64,000 nucleotides of DNA, from positions 1 through 64,000 of the forward strand of contig JAFXQV010000027.1 of assembly GCA_017526785.1 (NCBI GenBank). Direction: 5' to 3'. Both the position numbers and the translations under genes were made by a program. This DNA comes from Oscillibacter sp. GTDB taxonomy: Bacteria > Bacillota > Clostridia > Oscillospirales > Oscillospiraceae. The number at the start of each line of letters is the position of its first letter. Within the stretch, counting starts at the first letter, position 1. The notes beneath the pieces were generated by a model, which had not been told where the DNA came from, searched no databases, and worked only from the letters and a program-made list of their open reading frames with translations. Of this stretch, positions 32,850 to 42,447 are shown piece after piece.

Positions 32850-35623
32850 CAGAGGAAGTCTTTTTTTTCGACGACATTGCATGGACACGCGGGGCGGTGT
32901 TCATCCCCGCTCAGCGCGAAAACGCGAATGGTGTCAAAGTCTCCGTCCAGACTTACTCTCACGACCCGGTTCAGTTCCGTGGTCTCCTCTAAAGGCGAGG
33001 AAACAGCGCTCACCATCTGCCCGTCCATATAGCCGCACGCGAACAAAATACCTTCCGGAACGTGGTACGCTCTGACGGTTATGAGGTGGTTCGTGCCGTC
33101 GCGGATAACCGTAGAGTCGATATCCGCGATAGAGGAACGCCAATGGGCGTAAAGGGTATCGTACATGGTGCCGTCCGATTTCAATTGGACGGTGCTTTCT
33201 TCGGTAATCTGCTCGCCGCCTTCGGGTTCCGTGTACCATCCGGCGAACTCGTTGGCTTCCAAGGTCGGCTCGGGCAATTTGCCGTAGGCTTTGCTGTAAG
33301 TGACCTTAGCGGTGACGGGTTCCCCGTCACCCTCCCATTGACCGCCATTGGGATTGAGTGTCACGGTATACTGCTCCAAAGTCCATCGGGCGTACAGCGT
33401 CACATCCGCGTCCCTGTTGTAGACGCCTCCGGGTTCATAGGAAGCGCCGATGCCGTTCGGGTTCACGTTCCACGAGGCGAACGTGTGGCCGATATAGACC
33501 GGGATTTTGGTGGTCAGCGTGAGGGGCTTTTTTTCCATTTTCATTTGCTGCTCGGGCGCATTCTCGCCGCCGTTGGCGTCATAGGTGACGACAAAGGCCG
33601 TGGCGACATTGAAGGACACGGGCGCGCTGATACTGGACGTATTGGCGCTGACGGCTTCCAAGGTGGCCTGATAGCCGTTCCCGGGCTGCAGTTTCATGCC
33701 GTACGAGTTCAGGTTTGTTGTGACGGGGTCTAACTGCCTGTCGCCCTGCGACACGCGGAGAGTGTACTTCGCGGCACCGGGGATGGCGTCCCATGAAAAT
33801 GTGATGTTCGCGCCGTTGGTGCCGCCCTCCGCCACCCGCAAAGTCGGCTTGTCAATGGAAACCCAATCGGTCTCTTGAATCTCGAAAAGCTGTGCGCCCG
33901 TGCCGTTTCGGCTGAAAATCCAAAGCGCTGTCCCCTCTGCCGTGTTCTCCTCCATGATATCCATGACGCGGTCGGAGCATTTCGGGCGGAAGTTGTAGAG
34001 CGGCGTTTTCCCGTCGGCGGCCGTGCCGTACTGGTAGAGATACCACTGCTGTCCCGGCTGGTCTTGGTAGGGTTCCGTACAGACTGCGGTTCTGGAAGCC
34101 CAGCCGTTCCCTTGCGCCGCCAGCGCGGGACTGTCCTCCCCGTTCAGCGCCGAGAGGATTTTGTAAGAGCCGTCGTCCTGAAGGCGGAAACGCCATATCT
34201 GACCGGATACTTTCTCTTCCTGCGCCTTGTCGCGTGACGTGACCGCGCCGCCGCCGTCGTTGGTGACGTAACGGGTCACGGATTCCACGGAAGGCAGAGA
34301 CGAATTGACAATGTAGGCGTGGAAATCGTCGGCGAGTTTCATGTAGCCGCCGAACGAGCCGAAGGATTTACTGGTGAGCTGTACCGTGTCGATGACCTTG
34401 GAACCGGTGTAGTAGCTCCACAAGGCGTGCCAGCGGTTCGTGTTGTGGGAGTTGATAACGGGCGTCCCGGCGGAGTTCGTCCCGACGCACAAAACGGCGT
34501 GCTGGAAACTCCCGTCCGCCTTGGTGCTGTAAAAGACCGGACTGCCCGCGAATACGTTGTTTTTAGCGTTGTTGGCGGTGCTGGATTTCTGCGTGTCTTT
34601 GTCGTACGTCACAAGGTTGACAAGGTGTCCGCGGTTATCGGCCATCCACTGGCGCAGATTGGTAGCGCCCGTCCAAGTGGCGCTCCGGTTCGTGGAGGTC
34701 TTGTAGTACCAACCATCGTTGCCGTAGGCCTTTGTGACTACCTGCGGCATGCCCCCGGCGTAAATGCACTGTGAAGTAAAGTTGGCGCAGTCGCCGCCGT
34801 AGGGGTTGAAGCTGGCATAGGCTTTGTTGTAGTAGTCCTCGCCGGACTGCGTGCCGCCCTCCTTGTAGGTTTCGCCGGGTTTGCCGCCCCAGTATTGTTC
34901 GGCGTAGGCGACGGCCTTGCTTACGTCGTAATCCGGGTAATAGCTGAGCGCGAGCAGGGAGGCGGATTCTGTCTCCGGGGCGTCGTGGCCGTTATCGGCG
35001 CGTTCGAGCAACGCTTGTGTGTGTTCGGCCGAAAGCGTGTTCACGCCGAGAACGTCGGATTCGTCGTACTCGTCGGAGAGGATTTCGCAGGAGCCGTCGG
35101 GGCGGCCTCTGACCGTCAAAATGTGCCATGTGCCGAAGCCCGACACGTCCTGCCCTCCCGCGCCGTCGGCGAGGTCGTCGTAGTCGTAGAAAGTCCACTC
35201 GTACACGTAAAGTGTCAATGTGCCGTCGGGGTTGCGGACGGTCTCCGCGCGGTCGACGCGCGTCGTCACATCGGCGTCCAGCACGTTGATACCGAGGCGG
35301 CGTTCCATGTCGCGGACTTGCGCGGCGCGGAGTTCGTTACCGTCCGCCACGGCCGCGCTTGCGTTCCAGTCGCCGTCGCCGGAGAGCAGGCGCGTGTCGC
35401 CCCGGTACGCCGCCTCCCGCGCCGTGAAGTAGTCGGACAGCGCCGCCTCCTCCGGACTGCCCGAAGCGCCGAGCAACTGTGCCTCGTCGCGGCCGCCGAA
35501 GAACACTTCCGCCATTTCGTGGCAGTTCAGCGGCACGGGGCGGGCGTCCGCCGCCGCCGGCGTCGCGCACAACAGCGCCGCCAGACAGAACAGCGGTAAT
35601 ATTCGCATCCAATATTTTTTCAT
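32849..35623 (-). CDS. Secreted amidase-domain protein with lectin, FN3-like and InlB-type repeats (924 aa)
   Basis: A signal peptide (ILPLFCLAALLCATPAAADA) is followed by ~200 poorly recognised residues. An Amidase_6-type domain (~220-410) has YDVSKAVAYAEQYWGG, FNPYGGDCANFTSQCIYAGG (the catalytic Cys/Asp motif) and AVLCVGT with the later INSHNTNRW histidine. A ricin-like beta-trefoil (~415-585) with DNA-like repeats QIWRFRLQDDGSY and QQWYLYQYGT follows. Then come an FN3-like domain (~600-680) and two InlB-type repeats (VTYDANGGE, VTLNPNGGQ). Such proteins act on cell-wall peptides. It is coupled to a lipoprotein and follows polC by 39 bases. Confidence 0.85.
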   Translation of the reverse strand: MKKYWMRILPLFCLAALLCATPAAADARPVPLNCHEMAEVFFGGRDEAQLLGASGSPEEAALSDYFTAREAAYRGDTRLLSGDGDWNASAAVADGNELRAAQVRDMERRLGINVLDADVTTRVDRAETVRNPDGTLTLYVYEWTFYDYDDLADGAGGQDVSGFGTWHILTVRGRPDGSCEILSDEYDESDVLGVNTLSAEHTQALLERADNGHDAPETESASLLALSYYPDYDVSKAVAYAEQYWGGKPGETYKEGGTQSGEDYYNKAYASFNPYGGDCANFTSQCIYAGGMPQVVTKAYGNDGWYYKTSTNRSATWTGATNLRQWMADNRGHLVNLVTYDKDTQKSSTANNAKNNVFAGSPVFYSTKADGSFQHAVLCVGTNSAGTPVINSHNTNRWHALWSYYTGSKVIDTVQLTSKSFGSFGGYMKLADDFHAYIVNSSLPSVESVTRYVTNDGGGAVTSRDKAQEEKVSGQIWRFRLQDDGSYKILSALNGEDSPALAAQGNGWASRTAVCTEPYQDQPGQQWYLYQYGTAADGKTPLYNFRPKCSDRVMDIMEENTAEGTALWIFSRNGTGAQLFEIQETDWVSIDKPTLRVAEGGTNGANITFSWDAIPGAAKYTLRVSQGDRQLDPVTTNLNSYGMKLQPGNGYQATLEAVSANTSSISAPVSFNVATAFVVTYDANGGENAPEQQMKMEKKPLTLTTKIPVYIGHTFASWNVNPNGIGASYEPGGVYNRDADVTLYARWTLEQYTVTLNPNGGQWEGDGEPVTAKVTYSKAYGKLPEPTLEANEFAGWYTEPEGGEQITEESTVQLKSDGTMYDTLYAHWRSSIADIDSTVIRDGTNHLITVRAYHVPEGILFACGYMDGQMVSAVSSPLEETTELNRVVRVSLDGDFDTIRVFALSGDEHRPACPCNVVEKKDFL

Positions 35624-35662
35624 AGTCTCAACCTCCTTGAAGGGACTGTTTCCATACCGTAT

Positions 35663-38600
35663 TCAGAAAAGCGTAATCTGGCTGGTGTCGGCCATTCCGG
35701 CGAACGCGCCCAGACTTTTCAACTGTTCAATGTGCGTCTTGGAGAGTTTCGCACAGCAAAGGGAAAACTCTTCCACGGAAACGAAAGTCTTTCCGGCGCG
35801 TTTCTCGACGGTATCCTGCGCCGCCGCCTCGCCCAAGCCGTGTACGGAGATGAACGGCGGCAGAAGCCCATTGTCCGTAATCAAAAACTTTGTGGCGTCG
35901 GAGCGGTAAATGTCAATGGTGTCGAAGTGGTAGCCGCGCAAGTAGAACTCGTAGCAGACTTCCAGCGTGGTTAATAGATTCTGTTCCACGGCGGTGGCGT
36001 CCTTTTTGTTCTCGATTTCGCGGATTTTGCGCTTTACGGCGTCCAGCCCCGCGCAGCAGTATTCGGCGTCGAAGGCTTTCGCCCGGACGGTGAAGAATGT
36101 CGCGTAGAACGCCAGCGGCTCATGGACTTTGTACCACGCAATCCGGAACGCCATCATGACATAGGCCACGGCGTGGGCTTTCGGGAAGAGGTAGCCGATT
36201 TTGGCGAGCGATTCAATGTACCATTCGGGTACGTTGTGTTCCCTCATGGCGTCCTCCCAGCCCTCGTCGAAGCCGCCCTTCTTGACCTTGCCCTTTCGGA
36301 CTTTCTCCATGATTTTGAAGGACATTTTGGGGTCAAGTCCCTTGGATATCAGGTACAGCATGATATCGTCACGACAGCCGACGGTTTCCAGTACGCTGGC
36401 CGTGCCGTTGACGATTAATTCCCTTGCGTTGCCGAGCCATACGTCCGTCCCGTGAGAGAAGCCCGACAGCCGGACAAGCGTGTTAAAGTCTTTGGGTTTC
36501 GTGTCCATCAACATCTGTCTTGTGAAGCGGGTGTTGAATTCGGGAATGGCCACCGCGCCAGTCTCGCCCAAGATTTCGTCGTGTTCGTAGCCCAGCACTT
36601 TACTGCTTGTGAAAATCGACATCGTGTCGGGGTCGTCGAGTGGGATTTCCTGCGGGTTCATGCCCGTCAAGTCCTGCATCATGCGAACCATGGTCGGGTC
36701 GTCGTGTCCGAGCATGTCCAGCTTTAAGATATTGGCCTCCATGCAGTGGTATTCAAAATGGGTGGTGATGATATCGGAGTTTTCGGCGTCGGCGGGGCGC
36801 TGTACGGGGCAGAAGTCCTCAATTTGCTTGTCGTCCGGCACGACGACCAGCCCGCCGGGGTGCTGTCCGGTTGTCCGGCGCACCCCCACACAGCCCATTG
36901 CAAGGCGTTTCTTTTCGGCGTTGCAGGCCTCCAGCCCGTTCTCCTCCAGATACTTCAGCACGAAGCCGAACGCGGTTTTGTCGGCCAGCGTGCCGATTGT
37001 CCCGGCGCGGAATACCTGTTTCTCGCCAAACATCTCGATAGCGTGACGGTGTGCGCGGGCTTGGTACTCGCCGGAGAAGTTCAGGTCGATATCGGGAACC
37101 TTGCCGCCGCCGTAGCCGAGGAACGTTTCAAAGGGAATGTCGAAGCCGTCCTTGACGTACGGAACGCCGCAGACGGGGCAGAGTTTGTCGGGCATGTCCG
37201 CGCCGCAGCCGTAGGAGCCGTCGGTGACAAATTCGCTTCCCCTGCACTGCGGGCAACGGTAGTGCGGCGGCAGGGAGTTTACTTCCGTAATGCCCGACAT
37301 GTACGCTACCAGTGACGAGCCGACGCTTCCCCGGGAGCCGACAAGATACCCGTTTTCCAGCGAACGCTGCACGAGTTTCTGTGCCGACATATAGACCACG
37401 TCGTACTTGCCCAGAATGCCGCCGAGTTCGGTATTGAGGCGTTTCGTAATCAGGGGCGGGGGGTTGTCGCCGTAGAGGCGGTGGACTTTGTCCCATACAA
37501 GGGTATTCAACTCCTGTTCGGAGTTTTCGAGGCGCGGCGGGAAGAGTTCCGACGGCAACAGCTCGAACGTTTCGACTTGATTCGCAATCAGGCGCGTGTT
37601 GCTGACGACCACTTCATAGGCCTTTTTCGCGCCCAGATACTGGAACTCCCGTAGCATTTCGTCCGTTGTCTTAAAGTAAATCGGCAACGGCTCGTTTGCG
37701 TCGGCGAACTTTTTGGAAGCCAGCAGAATGTGGCGGTAGATTTCCTCCTCCGGTTCCTGAAAGTGTACGTCCCCCGTCGCACAGACGGGCTTCCCGAGTT
37801 CCTCCCCGAGCCGCACAATGATTCGGTTGAACTCTCGCAAGTCCTCCTCTGAACGGGCGTCGCCGTTGCGGAGAAGAAACGCGTTGTTGCAGAGCGGTTG
37901 AATTTCGAGGTAGTCGTAAAACGACGCGATACGCTTTAGTTCGTCCCAGTCCTTATGGTCGACGACCGCCCGGAACAGTTCCCCCGCCTCACAGGCCGAC
38001 CCCACAAGAATTCCCTCCCGGTGTGCAATCAATTCCGTTTTGGGAATCGTGGGCATTTTGCGGAAGTGCTTCAAGTTGGAATCGGAAATCATCTGGTAGA
38101 GGTTCTTTAATCCGGTCTTGTTCCGCGCAATCAGGATAATGTGGCGCGGGCGGCGGCTTACTTTCGTATTCAGGGGGCGGAGCTTCTCCATTTCGGCGTT
38201 GACTGCCTGTAACGTGTAAATGTCCCGGGCGCGGAGCATGTCCCAGAACGGAACCAGCATATAGGCCACGGTGGCGGCGTCGTCGCTTGCGCGGTGGTGG
38301 TTGAACGCCGGGAGGTGTAAGCGTTCGGCAACCATGTCGAGTTTGTGCTTTTTGAGGTCGGGCAGGAGATTTTGCGCGAGAATCAGGGAATCAATATAAG
38401 TCGGCTGAAAGTCCAGTCCGTTTGCGGCGCACCCGGCGCGGATAAAGCCTATGTCAAACTCGGCGTTGTGGGCGGCGAGAGGGCGTCCCCGCACAAAGTC
38501 CAGAAACGCGGTCAAGGCGTCTTTCGGGGGCGGGGCGTCCTTTAACATGTCGTCGGTGATTCCGGTCAGCGACACAATTTCCGGCGTCAGGGGGCGTCCG

Positions 38601-39766
38601 GGGTTGACGAACGTCTGAAAGCGTTCCGTCACTTGGCCGTCTTTCAGGACGACCGCGCCAATTTCCGTGATGGCCTCCCGGTCGACTTTTAATCCGGTGG
38701 TCTCGATGTCGAAGCAGACGATTTCAGTCTCTAACGGGGCGTCCTGCGTACCGTGTACGGCTATCCGGTCGTCCAGATTGTTCACGAAGTAGCCTTCCAT
38801 GCCGTACAGAATCTTGATTTTGTCCCCGGCGGCGTGCCACGCGTCCGGGAACGACTGCGCCACGCCGTGGTCTGTAATGGCAATCGCGGGGTGTCCCCAG
38901 CGGATGGCGGTCTGTACGACGGACTTGGTATCGGTGAGCGCGTCCATGTTGGACATTTTCGTATGCAAATGGAGTTCGACGCGCTTTTCCGCCGCAGTGT
39001 CCTGCCGCTCGGCGTGCGTGATGATGTTAATATTCGACGGGTGCAATTGAATGTCTTTGCCGTCCCACGTCGGCTCCATGCGTCCCTGCACACAGAGCCA
39101 CATTCCGGGCTTGATAGAGCCTTCCAGCGCCTCGGCCTCTTTGGCGGAGACGTTTTTCTGCACACTGACAGAGTTTGTGTAATCGGTCATGTCGAAGCTG
39201 ACGCGCCACAGTCCGGGGCGGCGTGTCTCGCGGCTCTCGAACGAAAACACCTTCCCGGCGACGGTCGCCGCGCCCGTTTTCAGGTTAAGGTCTTTCATGG
39301 GGACGGTGTGACCCTTGATGACGCTGCCCATGAGGACTTTTTCCGATTTCGGGGCGTCGGGCTTGCCGCGACTTCCGCCATTGTTCCCGGACGGCTTGCC
39401 GCCGTTGCCGGATGATTTGCCGCTACCGCCGCCGGACGGTTTCCCGCCGCCGCTGACGGGTTTCGACGGCGCGGGGCGTTTTACGGGCGCGGCGTCCATG
39501 CGCGGGGGCGTCGAAAACTCCGCCTGCGGCCGCGCCGATAACCGCAACTCCGCCTCCGCGAAGTCGTACGCTTTTCGGATAGCGTCGCGCAGAAAGCGGC
39601 AGTCGTCGTCCGACAGAAGCGTGTTCAGGTTCAGACAAAGCCGGATTCGCGGCACGTTGAGGTCGATAACGCCCTCCGTCACCTCGGAATCGGCCAATTT
39701 CCTGCGCAGTGCCGGATTGAGCGGGAGCGCGGGGAACATGCGTAAAAAGGAAACAGATTGCGTCAT
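35663..39766 (-). CDS. polC: DNA polymerase III alpha subunit, PolC type
   Basis: This is the replicative polymerase of Firmicutes with built-in proofreading. Domains in order: an N-terminal domain; a Gly/Ser/Lys-rich low-complexity linker (~135-165); an OB domain; a PHP start with VELHLHTKMSNMD at about 264; an exonuclease with FDIETTGLKVDREAI at about 351; the four-Cys zinc module CPQCRGSEF ... CPVCG at about 840-868; and the polymerase palm GGGKVPDIDLNFSGEYQ at about 880 (catalytic Asp). Length 1367 is slightly short of the usual ~1430. ATG 39766 follows GGAAAGGAGGTCTC. Order ispG-polC is conserved. Confidence 0.97.
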   Translation of the reverse strand: MTQSVSFLRMFPALPLNPALRRKLADSEVTEGVIDLNVPRIRLCLNLNTLLSDDDCRFLRDAIRKAYDFAEAELRLSARPQAEFSTPPRMDAAPVKRPAPSKPVSGGGKPSGGGSGKSSGNGGKPSGNNGGSRGKPDAPKSEKVLMGSVIKGHTVPMKDLNLKTGAATVAGKVFSFESRETRRPGLWRVSFDMTDYTNSVSVQKNVSAKEAEALEGSIKPGMWLCVQGRMEPTWDGKDIQLHPSNINIITHAERQDTAAEKRVELHLHTKMSNMDALTDTKSVVQTAIRWGHPAIAITDHGVAQSFPDAWHAAGDKIKILYGMEGYFVNNLDDRIAVHGTQDAPLETEIVCFDIETTGLKVDREAITEIGAVVLKDGQVTERFQTFVNPGRPLTPEIVSLTGITDDMLKDAPPPKDALTAFLDFVRGRPLAAHNAEFDIGFIRAGCAANGLDFQPTYIDSLILAQNLLPDLKKHKLDMVAERLHLPAFNHHRASDDAATVAYMLVPFWDMLRARDIYTLQAVNAEMEKLRPLNTKVSRRPRHIILIARNKTGLKNLYQMISDSNLKHFRKMPTIPKTELIAHREGILVGSACEAGELFRAVVDHKDWDELKRIASFYDYLEIQPLCNNAFLLRNGDARSEEDLREFNRIIVRLGEELGKPVCATGDVHFQEPEEEIYRHILLASKKFADANEPLPIYFKTTDEMLREFQYLGAKKAYEVVVSNTRLIANQVETFELLPSELFPPRLENSEQELNTLVWDKVHRLYGDNPPPLITKRLNTELGGILGKYDVVYMSAQKLVQRSLENGYLVGSRGSVGSSLVAYMSGITEVNSLPPHYRCPQCRGSEFVTDGSYGCGADMPDKLCPVCGVPYVKDGFDIPFETFLGYGGGKVPDIDLNFSGEYQARAHRHAIEMFGEKQVFRAGTIGTLADKTAFGFVLKYLEENGLEACNAEKKRLAMGCVGVRRTTGQHPGGLVVVPDDKQIEDFCPVQRPADAENSDIITTHFEYHCMEANILKLDMLGHDDPTMVRMMQDLTGMNPQEIPLDDPDTMSIFTSSKVLGYEHDEILGETGAVAIPEFNTRFTRQMLMDTKPKDFNTLVRLSGFSHGTDVWLGNARELIVNGTASVLETVGCRDDIMLYLISKGLDPKMSFKIMEKVRKGKVKKGGFDEGWEDAMREHNVPEWYIESLAKIGYLFPKAHAVAYVMMAFRIAWYKVHEPLAFYATFFTVRAKAFDAEYCCAGLDAVKRKIREIENKKDATAVEQNLLTTLEVCYEFYLRGYHFDTIDIYRSDATKFLITDNGLLPPFISVHGLGEAAAQDTVEKRAGKTFVSVEEFSLCCAKLSKTHIEQLKSLGAFAGMADTSQITLF

Positions 39767-39790
39767 GAGACCTCCTTTCCCTGCCGCGTG

Positions 39791-40828
39791 TCATAACTTC
39801 TCGATTTCCAGCATAAGCGCGTCCAAGAGCTGACTTTCCGGGACTTTGTACAGGATTTCGCCCTTACGGAAAAGCAGTCCCTCGCCGTCGCCGCCCGCTA
39901 TGCCGATGTCGGCGGCGGACGCCTCGCCGGGGCCGTTCACGGCACAGCCCATGACCGCCACCGTGATGTTTTTCTCACAGCCGCGCAGACGCCGCTCGAC
40001 CTCCTCCGCCAGCGGGATGAGGTCAATACGCGTCCGGCCGCATGTCGGGCAGGCAATCAGATTGACGCCCTCCTTGCGCAGTCCGGCGGCCTGTAGAATC
40101 TTTTTCGCGGCGTAGATTTCTTCCACGGGGTCGGCGGTCAGCGTGACGCGTATCGTGTCGCCGATACCCATGCACAGAAGCCCGCCGATTCCCATTGCCG
40201 ACTTGACCATGCCCATGGACGGCGTCCCGGCCTCGGTCACGCCCAGATGTAACGGGTAGTCCGTCCTCTCGGACAAGAGACGGTAGGCCGACATGGTTAC
40301 GGGTACGTCCGAACACTTCACGGAAATGCAAATGTCGTCGAAGTCGAAGCGGTTCAGGAGTTTGACATGTCCCATAGCGCTTTCGACCAACGCTTCCGGC
40401 GTGACAGCGCCGTATTTCGACAAGAGTTCCTTTTCGAGAGAACCGCCGTTGACCCCTACCCGAACCGGAATCTTCCGCGCCCGGCAGGCGTCGGCGACGG
40501 CCTTCACGCGTTCCTCGCCGCCGATGTTGCCCGGATTAATCCGGATAGCGTCCGCGCCGCGTTCGGCGCACATCAGCGCCAGTTTGTAATTGAAATGGAT
40601 GTCGACTATCAGCGGGATGGAAATCCGCGCCTTGATTTTGTCGACGGCCTCGGCCGCCGTGATATCCGGCACCGCCACGCGGATTATCTCACATCCGGCG
40701 TTTTCGAGTGCGTGGATTTGCGCCACGGTCGCGGCTACGTCGTCCGTGCGCGTGTTGCACATGGACTGTATCGACACCGCCGCGCCGCCGCCTACCGCCA
40801 CTTTTCCCACGTATAACTGTTTTGTCAT
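39791..40828 (-). CDS. ispG: 4-hydroxy-3-methylbut-2-en-1-yl diphosphate synthase
   Basis: IspG is a [4Fe-4S] enzyme of the MEP isoprenoid pathway converting MEcPP to HMBPP. The TIM-barrel part shows SIQSMCNTRTDDVAATVAQI near the start and INPGNIGGEERV around residue 100. The C-terminal cluster-binding part has CPTCGRTRIDL and VMGCAVNGPGEA, giving the three cluster cysteines and the family glutamate. Length 345 is normal. The start 40828 overlaps the upstream acetyltransferase gene by four bases. It shares an operon with dxr and uppS, so successive steps of isoprenoid supply are grouped. Confidence 0.95.
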   Translation of the reverse strand: MTKQLYVGKVAVGGGAAVSIQSMCNTRTDDVAATVAQIHALENAGCEIIRVAVPDITAAEAVDKIKARISIPLIVDIHFNYKLALMCAERGADAIRINPGNIGGEERVKAVADACRARKIPVRVGVNGGSLEKELLSKYGAVTPEALVESAMGHVKLLNRFDFDDICISVKCSDVPVTMSAYRLLSERTDYPLHLGVTEAGTPSMGMVKSAMGIGGLLCMGIGDTIRVTLTADPVEEIYAAKKILQAAGLRKEGVNLIACPTCGRTRIDLIPLAEEVERRLRGCEKNITVAVMGCAVNGPGEASAADIGIAGGDGEGLLFRKGEILYKVPESQLLDALMLEIEKL

Positions 40829-41334
40829 AGTCCCACTTCTTCCCGTAACAGCGAATACATACAGCTATCTAAAATTTCCCCGCGCTTGCAGACGCTTTTC
40901 CGTAACACGCCTTCCAGCGTGAAGCCGTTCTTTTCGACGACGCGCCGGGAACCGATATTACGGGCGAAAATATTCGCCTCAATGCGTACGATGTCGAAGC
41001 GCCGGAACGCCTCCCGGCAGATTTCGGCGACGGCGGCCGTCATGATTCCGCGTCCCCAAAAGGGTTTGGCGAGCCAGTCGCCGAGTTCGCCAGTACGGCG
41101 GCAGATGTCCGTTTTCGGGAACACGCCCACGCTCCCGGCGGCCGCGCCGTCAATCACGATGGCGCGGCAGAGTTGCGTTTCCTCTTTGGCGGCACAGTCC
41201 CTGATATACGCTTCCGCGTCGGAGAGCGCGTAGGGGTACGGGAACGCGTCGCGCAGGTTCGCGGACACGTCCGGGTCATTGGCGTAACGCGCCAGCGATT
41301 CGGCGTCCGAAAGACGCCATGGACGTAATTCCAT
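40825..41334 (-). CDS. GNAT acetyltransferase, RimJ/RimL type
   Basis: The 169-residue product has the GNAT fold pattern: MELRPWRLSDAESLARYAND at the start, the acetyl-CoA motif region GELGDWLAKPFWGRGIMTAAV (V/I-x-x-W-x-G-x-G-like FWGRGIM), and RIEANIFARNIGSRRVVEKNGF with FTLEGVLR at the end, the RimJ/L hallmark. The substrate cannot be read from the sequence; ribosomal proteins or small molecules are candidates. It is inserted between rseP and ispG in an otherwise conserved operon and overlaps ispG by four bases. Confidence 0.9.
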   Translation of the reverse strand: MELRPWRLSDAESLARYANDPDVSANLRDAFPYPYALSDAEAYIRDCAAKEETQLCRAIVIDGAAAGSVGVFPKTDICRRTGELGDWLAKPFWGRGIMTAAVAEICREAFRRFDIVRIEANIFARNIGSRRVVEKNGFTLEGVLRKSVCKRGEILDSCMYSLLREEVGL

Positions 41335-41349
41335 ACGCGCCCCTTTCCT

Positions 41350-42432
41350 TTACTGGAACAGCTTCAAAACGTCCTGCACCGTGACCAGTAACATCAGCGT
41401 CAGCAAGGCCGCCATGCCCACGGCGTTGACCGCCGCCTGATACTTTTCCGGAACCGGACGATGAAACAGCAACAGCGAAATTTCGTCTAACACTAAAAAC
41501 AGTACACGCCCGCCGTCGAGTGCCGGGAACGGTAACAGGTTCATCACGGCCAAGTTGACCGCCAGCAGTGCCGCGAAATAGAGCATGTTATCGAGCGCGG
41601 CCTTCACGGTCTCTGACTGTTCGCTCATCTGGGTCATGGTCGAGACAATCCCGACGGGTCCGGTCAAGTCCTTGACCGACGCCCCGCCCGTGAATAGCTG
41701 TACCAGACTGAAGCGCACCAGTTGCACGAAGTCCAGCGCGTTGAGCCACGTATAGCGGAGCCTGTTTAAGAATGTGGCCTCGTCGGCGTGAATGCCGACA
41801 TAAATCCCGAATCCGGTATATGACTCCCCGTCCGTGCCGGTATACGTCCGGCGCGTCATGGGGAAGTCCTTCAACGTAACCTTTTGCCCGTCCCGGACTA
41901 CCACAAGGTCAATCGTGTCGCCCTTGTGGTAGGACAGGAACAGGGACGCGTCGCCGCGCAAATAGGTTCGGTAGCTGTCGATTTTATAGAATACGTCGCC
42001 CTTCATGAGGCCGCTTTCGCCCTCCAGCGGGAAGCCGTCGGCGAAGCCTGTAATCTCGTCGGTCAGGAACGCCCCCGCCCCGCTGTACAAAATCAGAATC
42101 AGCACGACGCCCGTCAAAAAGTTCATGAACGCGCCCGCGACCAGAATCAGGAACTTTTTCCAAGCCTTCTGCCGGACAAAAGAACGTTCGTTCCCGGTGT
42201 CCTCGTCCTCGCCCTCCATGGCGCAGTATCCGCCGATGGGGAACGCCCGCAGGGAGTAGAGCGTCTCCCCGTACTGCCTCTGCCAGAGCAGAGGCCCCAT
42301 GCCAATGGCGTACTCGTTGACCTGCACGCCGCAGAGTTTCGCCACGACACAGTGTCCGAGTTCGTGCGTGGCAATCAGAAAGCCAAAAATCAGAATCGCC
42401 GCGAAAATAGAAATCACAGTTGACATAAACAC
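41350..42432 (-). CDS. rseP: Site-2 metalloprotease RseP
   Basis: This membrane-embedded zinc protease cleaves anti-sigma factors and signal peptide remnants. HELGH, the zinc-binding motif, lies at about residues 23-27 in the first transmembrane helix. A PDZ-like periplasmic region (~115-210) follows. The conserved PVGIVSTMTQM and MNLLPFPALDGGRVLF (LDG motif with the third ligand) lie in the later helices. Length 360 is normal. The start 42432 is GTG five bases after AGGAG; ATG 42426 is the alternative, but 11 bases away. Order dxr-rseP is the usual one. Confidence 0.95.
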   Translation of the reverse strand: MFMSTVISIFAAILIFGFLIATHELGHCVVAKLCGVQVNEYAIGMGPLLWQRQYGETLYSLRAFPIGGYCAMEGEDEDTGNERSFVRQKAWKKFLILVAGAFMNFLTGVVLILILYSGAGAFLTDEITGFADGFPLEGESGLMKGDVFYKIDSYRTYLRGDASLFLSYHKGDTIDLVVVRDGQKVTLKDFPMTRRTYTGTDGESYTGFGIYVGIHADEATFLNRLRYTWLNALDFVQLVRFSLVQLFTGGASVKDLTGPVGIVSTMTQMSEQSETVKAALDNMLYFAALLAVNLAVMNLLPFPALDGGRVLFLVLDEISLLLFHRPVPEKYQAAVNAVGMAALLTLMLLVTVQDVLKLFQ

Positions 42433-42447
42433 TAAAACTCCTGTATT

